From Spirochaetaceae bacterium (lineage in GTDB: Bacteria > Spirochaetota > Spirochaetia > Treponematales > Treponemataceae): a stretch of 6,052 bases of DNA. The stretch spans positions 1 to 6,052 of the forward strand of contig JAISVD010000277.1 of assembly GCA_031271875.1 (NCBI GenBank), written 5' to 3'. A model generated the notes under the pieces. The model saw nothing but the letters and a program-made list of their open reading frames with translations, made no database searches and was not told where the DNA came from. The translations under genes and the position numbers were made by a program. Positions 1 through 5,262 of this stretch are shown here, one piece after another (within the stretch, counting starts at the first letter, position 1; every line of letters begins with the position of its first letter).

Positions 1-6
1 AAAACG

Positions 7-22
7 ATACTATACATAGTAT
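7..22. promoter_or_regulatory. Palindrome upstream of pckG, possible operator or promoter
   Basis: ATACTAT at 7-13 and ATAGTAT at 16-22 form a perfect 7-bp inverted repeat with a 2-base spacer. The stretch holds several -10-like words (TATACA, TATAAA). Any -35 element would lie off the left edge, so a promoter cannot be confirmed. A dimeric repressor site is equally possible. Confidence 0.3.
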
Positions 23-86
23 AAACTGGTACTGCAACCCGCTGAATACGGAATATCCGGAAGCACGGGATATCTTATCAAGGAGC

Positions 87-119
87 TGCGGAATACATTC
101 CGCACGGAACTTCGTTCCG
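87..119 (+). promoter_or_regulatory. Tandem hairpins in the pckG leader
   Basis: Hairpin 1 pairs TGCGGAA (87-93) with TTCCGCA (98-104) around a 4-base loop. Hairpin 2 pairs CGGAAC (105-110) with GTTCCG (114-119) around a 3-base loop. The arms share the GGAA/TTCC core, so GCGGAA at 88-93 could instead pair with TTCCGC at 115-120. No T-run follows, so this is not an intrinsic terminator. It ends 23 bases before the ribosome binding site and could affect mRNA stability or translation. The function is unknown. Confidence 0.35.
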
Positions 120-153
120 CTTCCGATTGACGGATATACAATAAGGAGTAGAT

Positions 154-1971
154 ATGACAATCAATGACATCAAGCATCCAAAAGTAAAAGCGTGGGTCGA
201 AGAGATCGCGAAGATGTGTCAGCCGAAAGATGTGTATGTATGTGACGGTTCACAGGAAGAATACAGCAGGCTGATGAAAGAGATGGTCGATTCCGGTCTC
301 GGGATTCCCCTTACGAAAAGACCCAACAGCGTGCTTTTCCGTTCCGATCCTTCAGACGTTGCCCGTGTGGAAAACCGCACCTATATCGCCAGCAGGAAAA
401 AAGAGGACGCAGGTCCCACAAATAACTGGATCGATCCGGATGAGCTTAAAAAGACTATGAGCGGCCTGTATACCGGCTGTATGAAGGGCCGCACCATGTA
501 TGTTATCCCCTACTCCATGGGCCCTGTCGGTTCAGATATCGCGAAAATTGGTATCGAACTTACCGACTCCGCCTATGTTGTCTGCAATATGGATATCATG
601 ACCAGAGTCGGGACAAAAGTCCTCGAGGCGCTGGGTACCAACGGCGAATTCGTTCCCTGTCTCCACTCCGTGGGCAAGCCTCTGGAGGCGGGCGAAACAG
701 ACGGCGGCAAATGGCCCTGCGCGCCGCTGGACAAGAAATATATCTCCCACTTTCCCGAAGAAAGGACAATCTGGTCCTACGGTTCGGGGTATGGCGGAAA
801 TGCACTGCTCGGCAAAAAATGTTTTGCCCTCCGCATCGCTTCTGTCCTCGCACGGGATGAAGGCTGGCTTGCAGAGCACATGCTCATCCTCAAGCTGACC
901 AACCCCGAAGGACAGGTCAAATATGTGACCGGCGCCTTCCCCTCGGCCTGCGGAAAGACAAACCTCGCCATGCTCATCCCCACCATCCCCGGATGGAAGG
1001 TTGAAACCGTCGGCGATGATATTGCGTGGATGAAATTCGGGAAGGACGGACGGCTCTACGCCATCAACCCCGAAGCGGGATTCTTTGGCGTCGCTCCGGG
1101 AACTTCCGACAGTTCCAATAAAAACGCGATGGATACCATCACCAAGAACACCATCTTTACCAACTGCGCGCTCACAAAAGACGGAGATATCTGGTGGGAG
1201 GGGATCGGATATGACGCTCCCGGAGAGGTCGTTGACTGGCACGGGAACCCCTGGACACAGGACAAGGGCAATAAGGAGCAGCCCCCGGCGGCTCACCCCA
1301 ATGCGCGTTTTACAACCCCTGCGAAGCAGTGCCCCAGTATCGCTTCCGAATGGGAAGACCCCAGAGGCGTACCGATTGATGCGTTCCTCTTCGGCGGACG
1401 CCGTCCCAGCACCATCCCTCTGGTACACCAGTCCAGAAGCTGGAACCATGGCGTGTTCCTCGGTTCGATTGTCGGCTCCGAAATCACCGCAGCCGCCCTG
1501 GACCTCAAGGCGGGAACAATCCGCCGGGATCCCTTCGCCATGCTGCCCTTCTGCGGATACAACATGGGTGATTACTTCCAGCACTGGATCAACATCGGTA
1601 AGAAAACAACCGCCGAGAAACTGCCCAAGATATTTTATGTCAACTGGTTCCGCAAGGACGCGGACGGCAAGTTCATCTGGCCGGGTTACGGTGAGAACAG
1701 CCGCGTTCTGGCATGGATCTTCGACCGCTGCGACAACAGGGACAACGCTGTCGAGACCGCCATCGGGTTTATGCCCAAAGACGGCGCCATCAACACCAAT
1801 GGTCTCAATGTGACCGCCGAAGCGATGAAGGGGATACTCTCTGTTGATACCGAAGGATGGAAGCGGGAGATTGCGGATATCCGCGAGAACCACTATCCGA
1901 AATTCGGCGACAAGCTGCCTGCGGAACTCAAGGCCGAACTCGACGGTCTCGAGAAGCGGCTGAACGGGTAA
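154..1971 (+). CDS. pckG: Phosphoenolpyruvate carboxykinase, GTP-dependent
   Basis: This cytosolic enzyme interconverts oxaloacetate plus GTP with phosphoenolpyruvate, CO2 and GDP. It serves gluconeogenesis, or in fermenters the reverse CO2-fixing step. The 605 residues match the usual length of the GTP family. Visible motifs are R71 in VARVENRT (substrate binding), the SYGSGYGGN loop followed by the metal/substrate lysine pair K221-K222, H242 in LAEHM, the P-loop FPSACGKTN at 262-270 with the hyper-reactive C266 and K268, and the metal-binding GDD at 287-289. From K222 to D289 these line up at a constant offset of 22 with the rat enzyme residues I remember (K244, H264, C288, K290, D311). The start is set by AAGGAG at 143-148, five bases before the ATG. 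The gene is intact, GC-rich and closed by a terminator, so it is probably transcribed alone or as the last gene of an operon. Confidence 0.98.
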   Translation: MTINDIKHPKVKAWVEEIAKMCQPKDVYVCDGSQEEYSRLMKEMVDSGLGIPLTKRPNSVLFRSDPSDVARVENRTYIASRKKEDAGPTNNWIDPDELKKTMSGLYTGCMKGRTMYVIPYSMGPVGSDIAKIGIELTDSAYVVCNMDIMTRVGTKVLEALGTNGEFVPCLHSVGKPLEAGETDGGKWPCAPLDKKYISHFPEERTIWSYGSGYGGNALLGKKCFALRIASVLARDEGWLAEHMLILKLTNPEGQVKYVTGAFPSACGKTNLAMLIPTIPGWKVETVGDDIAWMKFGKDGRLYAINPEAGFFGVAPGTSDSSNKNAMDTITKNTIFTNCALTKDGDIWWEGIGYDAPGEVVDWHGNPWTQDKGNKEQPPAAHPNARFTTPAKQCPSIASEWEDPRGVPIDAFLFGGRRPSTIPLVHQSRSWNHGVFLGSIVGSEITAAALDLKAGTIRRDPFAMLPFCGYNMGDYFQHWINIGKKTTAEKLPKIFYVNWFRKDADGKFIWPGYGENSRVLAWIFDRCDNRDNAVETAIGFMPKDGAINTNGLNVTAEAMKGILSVDTEGWKREIADIRENHYPKFGDKLPAELKAELDGLEKRLNG

Positions 1972-1988
1972 ACCACTGCAAAATATAT

Positions 1989-2016
1989 AAACCGCCCGTT
2001 TTGGGCGGTTTTTTTT
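1989..2016 (+). terminator. Rho-independent terminator of pckG
   Basis: AAACCGCCC (1989-1997) pairs perfectly with GGGCGGTTT (2003-2011) around a GTTTT loop. The stem is 9 bp and runs into eight T's at 2009-2016. It begins 18 bases after the pckG stop codon and separates pckG from the gene at 2079. Confidence 0.95.
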
Positions 2017-2062
2017 CGGATACTATTCAAGACAAACGTTTTAAATGTGGTAATTTTTGTCA

Positions 2063-2070
2063 GAAAGGAG
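2063..2070 (+). promoter_or_regulatory. Ribosome binding site fixing the start at 2079
   Basis: GAAAGGAG sits eight bases before ATG 2079. The reading frame is open back to 1857 inside pckG, but the segment before 2079 spans the pckG end and its terminator, so this site decides the true start. Just upstream, an AAGACA (2029-2034) and an extended -10 TGGTAATTT (2048-2056) with a 16-base gap form a weak promoter candidate. Confidence 0.85.
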
Positions 2071-2078
2071 CTCTTTTT

Positions 2079-3677
2079 ATGCTTATTTTCAGAACTCAAT
2101 TTCCTCTGCCAGATACTATTGTTACAAAAGACGTATGGAATTTTTTTAAAGAATGGAGACTGACCAGTCCCTATAGTTCAGAAACGATGAAATCTGAGTT
2201 GCAAAAGACGCAGGCCTATGAAAATATTTCTTTTGAAGATGAAAAATCGGCGATAACAACAAAATTTCTGGAAATTGAGCCTGATACTTCATTTTTCGGC
2301 TTTGAATTAAAAGAAACAGATAGTCAGGGAGATCACTGGACTACCCATATTGTTCATACAAAAAATAAATCTACCAATTGGCTTTCAATCGAACAGGAAA
2401 AAACAAATCCTCAAGGACATTTGGATTATAACCGGGAAAAACATAATAAGCCCCATTTTTTCAAGAATATGAACCACTTGGTCCCCTTGGAAAATATTCC
2501 GAAAGAGCCGTATGTACTGGAAAATACAGAAAAAGATGCCCGAATGATATCAAAATATATGATTGGCGAAAAAACAGCGGGGATGCCGGTTGTATACATA
2601 AGCAGAACAAATGAAAATGAGTTTTCCAGTAATATTGATATCAAAAAACTTGCAGAAAAGCTTTACTGTATGGCCTTTGTTTTTACAGAACCCAATAAAA
2701 GTTTCGCATATAAACTCAAGGATGTATCAAACAGAAGAAATACATATGATGGTGCGATTGGCATCTACTGGGGTACCAGTGAACGGACCATTATTTTTGA
2801 AGAAGATGCTTCTATTGATACAATTTACAATAAAATACGATCGGCCCTCCTTTCAAAACCGGTTCTGTACAATTGCACATGGGCATATATGGAAAAAGTA
2901 TCTTCTGAACGGCAGCAGAAAATACTGGCAAAAGAAAATGAAGAAATCCGTTCTGAATTGATCTCTGTGCAGGATAATGCGGAAGAAGAACGAAATAAAT
3001 TGAAAAAATTGATCGAAAACCAGGAACAGCTGTTGAAAGAAAAGGAAGAACAGGTTATCCAACTGGAAAAAAGCATCAAAGATAAAGAGAATGAATACAA
3101 CAGATTCCTTGAAACATTTGAGCCGGAAAAGAAAATACTGGAGGAACAGACTGAAAAGCTGAAGCAGGAAAAATTCAATCTTTTACAGAAAATTACGGGT
3201 CTTGAAAAAAAACAAGATCCGCAGAATGGCAGCGATATTTTCACGGTAGAGGTAAAATGTAAGGAGAGGGAATTATATACAGGAGAGATCAGCGATTTTA
3301 TCAAGGGTATTCTGTTTAATGGTCTCGAAAAAGAAACATATCCTGCTAATACAAATTCAAGGCAAAAAGATGTCCTTGAATCTTTAAAAAAAGAAAATAC
3401 AAATCTCAAATTTACCTCATCATATTCATATCGAAAACAAGAGAGAATCAAGAATATTATGAAAAAAATGAAAAATTCGAAAGATACTATTAATTCTCTA
3501 ATAGGTGAAGGTTTTCGTGAAAAAGGAGAACCACCACATCAAAAAATGTTTTTTTATGAGGAATGTTATTTGATTACATTGGCATCTACTCCCAGTGATA
3601 ATATGTATACATATGTAAATAATCTGTTGAGTGATATAAAAAGAGGTTGTTTTTTATGTCCCAATGATGACAATTGA
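2079..3677 (+). CDS. Coiled-coil protein of unknown function, possible defence gene
   Basis: I do not recognise a named family. The 532-residue product has three visible parts. Residues 1 to about 270 form a globular domain starting with a W-rich segment (VWNFFKEWRLTSPY) and containing MPVVYISR (169-176), LAEKLYCMAFVF (191-202) and DGAIGIYWG (224-232). Residues about 272-380 are a long Glu/Lys-rich coiled coil. Residues about 390-532 form a C-terminal domain with YTGEISDFI (from Y400), GEGFREKGEPPH (476-487) and TPSDN (504-508), ending in CFLCP. There is no signal peptide, membrane helix or recognisable ATPase motif, so it is probably cytosolic. From memory, the same three-part plan occurs in unnamed proteins of other bacteria. 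A GC content near 37% in a hand-counted 60-base sample and A-ending codons contrast with pckG and suggest transfer. It stands alone between a terminator and the next promoter. Confidence 0.85.
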   Translation: MLIFRTQFPLPDTIVTKDVWNFFKEWRLTSPYSSETMKSELQKTQAYENISFEDEKSAITTKFLEIEPDTSFFGFELKETDSQGDHWTTHIVHTKNKSTNWLSIEQEKTNPQGHLDYNREKHNKPHFFKNMNHLVPLENIPKEPYVLENTEKDARMISKYMIGEKTAGMPVVYISRTNENEFSSNIDIKKLAEKLYCMAFVFTEPNKSFAYKLKDVSNRRNTYDGAIGIYWGTSERTIIFEEDASIDTIYNKIRSALLSKPVLYNCTWAYMEKVSSERQQKILAKENEEIRSELISVQDNAEEERNKLKKLIENQEQLLKEKEEQVIQLEKSIKDKENEYNRFLETFEPEKKILEEQTEKLKQEKFNLLQKITGLEKKQDPQNGSDIFTVEVKCKERELYTGEISDFIKGILFNGLEKETYPANTNSRQKDVLESLKKENTNLKFTSSYSYRKQERIKNIMKKMKNSKDTINSLIGEGFREKGEPPHQKMFFYEECYLITLASTPSDNMYTYVNNLLSDIKRGCFLCPNDDN

Positions 3678-3701
3678 CAACTATTGATGAAACAGTATAC
3701 T
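3674..3701 (+). promoter_or_regulatory. Sigma-70-type promoter for the TMEM97-like gene
   Basis: A perfect -35 TTGACA (3674-3679) is followed after 16 bases by TATACT (3696-3701), one mismatch from the -10 consensus. The -35 overlaps the TGA stop (3675-3677) of the preceding gene, so the downstream gene can be transcribed independently. The leader to ATG 3793 would be about 85 bases. Confidence 0.7.
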
Positions 3702-3715
3702 GACCGCAGTATACT
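3693..3715. repeat. Duplicated palindrome CAGTATACT over the -10, possible operator
   Basis: CAGTATACT occurs at 3693-3701 and 3707-3715, a direct repeat with a 14-base period. Its core AGTATACT is itself a perfect 8-bp palindrome, so the two copies can also fold as an 8-bp hairpin with a 6-base loop (GACCGC). The first copy contains the predicted -10. Either a repressor site or a weak terminator for the upstream gene would explain it. The following CATTTTAT is a poor T-tract, so I favour the operator. Confidence 0.45.
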
Positions 3716-3792
3716 CATTTTATGAAAAACAGGGGCAGGCATTCCGCTGGGAACACTCATTCTGCCCGCAATTTCCTGTTAAGGAGAAAAAA

Positions 3793-4320
3793 ATGAAAAT
3801 CCATGGCGGCAATAAAAACGGAATTCCTGCAAACCTTCCTCTGAAAGAGCGGCCGGTCGATATATTCTTTATGGTCATTTTTTCAATCTTTATTGTTACC
3901 TCATGTATCGCCGATATGGCGCCGACCCTGGGGATAGACTTTAACGGTCCCTCGGACAATCTTATTGTAAACGCGAATTACTGGTATGCCGAAGGGACAG
4001 ACCCGCTGTTCCAGAATCCGCCAGTGTGGATGCGCATCGTCACCGGCCTTTCAGCGTTTGTCTACATGCCCTTTTACATCATACTGATTATTGCCCTTGC
4101 CCGGGGATGGAACAGAATTCAGCTGCCGGCGGTGATATATGCGACACTGATTGCGGGCTTAACGGGAATTGTTGTTTTCGGGGTAGAGTTTTTTGGGGAA
4201 CCCGAATGGCGGACTCCCAATCCGGTGAAGTTCCTTTCTTTCAACCTTCCGTATGTACTGATTCCGCTGCTGCTCCTCGTGCGTATGCGCGCTCCCCTGC
4301 CCTTTACACGGAAATTTTAG
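3793..4320 (+). CDS. EXPERA/TMEM97-like four-helix membrane protein
   Basis: The 175-residue product has a short polar N-terminus and four hydrophobic segments at about 22-40, 80-103, 111-133 and 145-164. It resembles the eukaryotic sigma-2 receptor TMEM97 and emopamil-binding-protein superfamily (EXPERA domain). D41 follows helix 1, then WYAEGTDPLFQNPPVW (64-79), MPF (92-94) and LPAVIY (111-116). These correspond in order and spacing to WYAKEFKDPLLQEPPAW, LPF and TPAIIY of human TMEM97 as I remember it. D41 and D70 match human D29 and D56, but human E73 falls on S87 here. Animal relatives bind sterols or isomerise them. The bacterial ligand is unknown, and no sterol role should be assumed. 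The start is set by AAGGAG at 3781-3786, six bases before the ATG. Its composition is close to that of pckG and unlike the AT-rich neighbours. Confidence 0.88.
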   Translation: MKIHGGNKNGIPANLPLKERPVDIFFMVIFSIFIVTSCIADMAPTLGIDFNGPSDNLIVNANYWYAEGTDPLFQNPPVWMRIVTGLSAFVYMPFYIILIIALARGWNRIQLPAVIYATLIAGLTGIVVFGVEFFGEPEWRTPNPVKFLSFNLPYVLIPLLLLVRMRAPLPFTRKF

Positions 4321-4482
4321 CATCCCTTTCCGGTCACGGGGTATGGAGCGCTCAGTTGTCTCCTTCCTATCAAATAGCGGCAGGCTAACAGCAAACAGGT
4401 CAGGAAACGGGGACAGAGCTTCCGCACATCAGGAGGACTCATTCTGTCAATGGTTTTATACCGAATCGAAAATACGCCTATT
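4321..4482. other. Intergenic gap between convergent genes
   Basis: The plus-strand membrane-protein gene and the minus-strand toxin-antitoxin pair converge here. I see no gene and no convincing terminator for either side. GACAGA (4412-4417) and TCTGTC (4443-4448) are complementary but 25 bases apart with no T-run. Confidence 0.5.
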
Positions 4483-4701
4483 CTACTTTTTAGTTTGATG
4501 TTTACTCTTTATCATCATATCAATTTCATCTAACGACAAATCAGGTTGTTCATATTTTTCTTTTGTATAATCTCCCTCTCCATTTTCATATTGATGTATA
4601 AATTGTACCATTCCAGCGAAACCTAATGCCTCTCTGAGGGCTTTCAGTCCTTCTTTCCTGATTTCTACGATACTGTTTATTTCGATTTGTGTATTACTCA
4701 T
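4483..4701 (-). CDS. Small partner of the PIN toxin, probable antitoxin
   Basis: The 72-residue product is rich in Glu and Lys. It holds a predicted helical segment IVEIRKEGLKALREALG (11-27), then GMVQFIHQYENGEGDYTKEK (30-49) and an acidic tail LSLDEIDMMI (55-64). From memory, small proteins with the FxxQ(Y/F)ENGxGDYTKE signature recur beside PIN-domain genes in many bacteria and have no settled name. I see no clear ribbon-helix-helix or AbrB motif. The start ATG at 4701 has GGAGG nine bases upstream (4711-4715, minus strand), inside the toxin gene. The gene overlaps the toxin's last 8 bases, so translation is probably coupled. Its role as antitoxin, blocking the PIN active site, is inferred from size, charge and pairing. 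Confidence 0.85.
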   Translation of the reverse strand: MSNTQIEINSIVEIRKEGLKALREALGFAGMVQFIHQYENGEGDYTKEKYEQPDLSLDEIDMMIKSKHQTKK

Positions 4702-5140
4702 AATCCATTACCTCCAGAAAATACTTTAATGGATTCAGTACCCTGACTTTCATTTCAAGTCTTGTACACGCTTTTAACAACTTGTCATCTGTTGTTAAAA
4801 ACATATCAGCTTTTCCTTCCTCTGCACTTGCAATATGCAAACTGTCATAGGTTCGTATCGTTGACTCTTTCAATATTTCTTCGGATATTTTCTTTATCTC
4901 CACCGTATTTTTCACATTGGTCTTGATTATTTCATATAAATTCTTCACTTTTTCCTTTTTGATACTATTTGTCATTTGATTTATTTCCAACTCTAAAATA
5001 TCACTTCCTATAATTTCATCTATATGTTGTTCTGCTCGTTTTACAACAGCTAAAACAGCTTCACTTTCCATATGAATTCTTGCCTGATACTGCTCATCAA
5101 AAGGGCGGTTATAGCAACAATTATCCAAATATAACCTCAA
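4694..5140 (-). CDS. PIN-domain toxin, VapC-like ribonuclease
   Basis: The 148 residues form a single PIN domain, a Mg2+-dependent endoribonuclease fold; VapC toxins typically cut tRNA or rRNA. The candidate acidic metal ligands are D6 in RLYLDNCCYNRPFD, E50 or E52 in SDILELEI, D99 in TYDSLHIASAEE and D118 in FLTTDDKLL, so the active site looks intact. The start is TTG at 5140. The next codons upstream offer no ATG or GTG before an in-frame TGA at 5155-5153, and relatives begin with the same MR(L/I)YLDNCCYNRPFD. There is no good Shine-Dalgarno site. The toxin precedes its partner, the reverse of the commonest vapBC order. The gene is strongly AT-rich and probably acquired. Its RNA target cannot be read from the sequence. 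Confidence 0.92.
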   Translation of the reverse strand: MRLYLDNCCYNRPFDEQYQARIHMESEAVLAVVKRAEQHIDEIIGSDILELEINQMTNSIKKEKVKNLYEIIKTNVKNTVEIKKISEEILKESTIRTYDSLHIASAEEGKADMFLTTDDKLLKACTRLEMKVRVLNPLKYFLEVMDYE

Positions 5141-5152
5141 TTTTATTTGGAT
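5123..5152. promoter_or_regulatory. Inverted repeat around the toxin start codon
   Basis: ATCCAAATA (5123-5131) and TATTTGGAT (5144-5152) are perfect 9-bp inverted arms separated by 12 bases. The TTG start of the toxin (5138-5140, read on minus) lies in the loop. As RNA it could form a hairpin that limits toxin translation. As DNA it could be the site where the toxin-antitoxin complex represses its own genes. One arm is coding, so chance is possible. Confidence 0.45.
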
Positions 5153-5187
5153 TCAACACACTCTCCGTCGGACGTAATAACGCCCCC

Positions 5188-5216
5188 TCCACATAATTCC
5201 CATAATATGCTATTCT
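5188..5216 (+). promoter_or_regulatory. Possible carB promoter
   Basis: TCCACA (5188-5193, four of six consensus bases) is followed after 17 bases by TATTCT (5211-5216, five of six). The leader to ATG 5263 would be about 40 bases. It lies in the 122-base region shared with the divergent toxin gene. The match is only moderate. Confidence 0.3.
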
Positions 5217-5262
5217 GGCAGCTGAAATAAACAAGTGACGGCAAAAGGGGCAGAAGGTACGT

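Noticed and set aside
532..1893. A 453-codon minus-strand open frame, and other long frames inside pckG including plus 1085-1813
   Set aside because: They lie wholly within pckG, whose catalytic motifs are intact. Their translations are low-complexity and lack domain motifs, as expected for shadows of GC-rich coding sequence.
1857..2078. Upstream extension of the coiled-coil gene to 1857
   Set aside because: It would overlap pckG and run through the terminator hairpin. GAAAGGAG before ATG 2079 gives a normal start.
2825..3451. A 208-codon minus-strand Ser/Phe-rich frame
   Set aside because: It is the antisense of the Glu/Lys coiled coil. GAA and AAA codons read backwards give Phe and Ser, which explains the composition.
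4026..4388. A 120-codon plus-strand frame overlapping the membrane-protein gene
   Set aside because: It is out of frame with the TMEM97-like protein, has no ribosome binding site and reads as low-quality sequence.
4412..4448. GACAGA...TCTGTC as a terminator or mobile-element end
   Set aside because: Arms of only 6 bp, a 25-base interval, no T-run on either strand and no transposase nearby.
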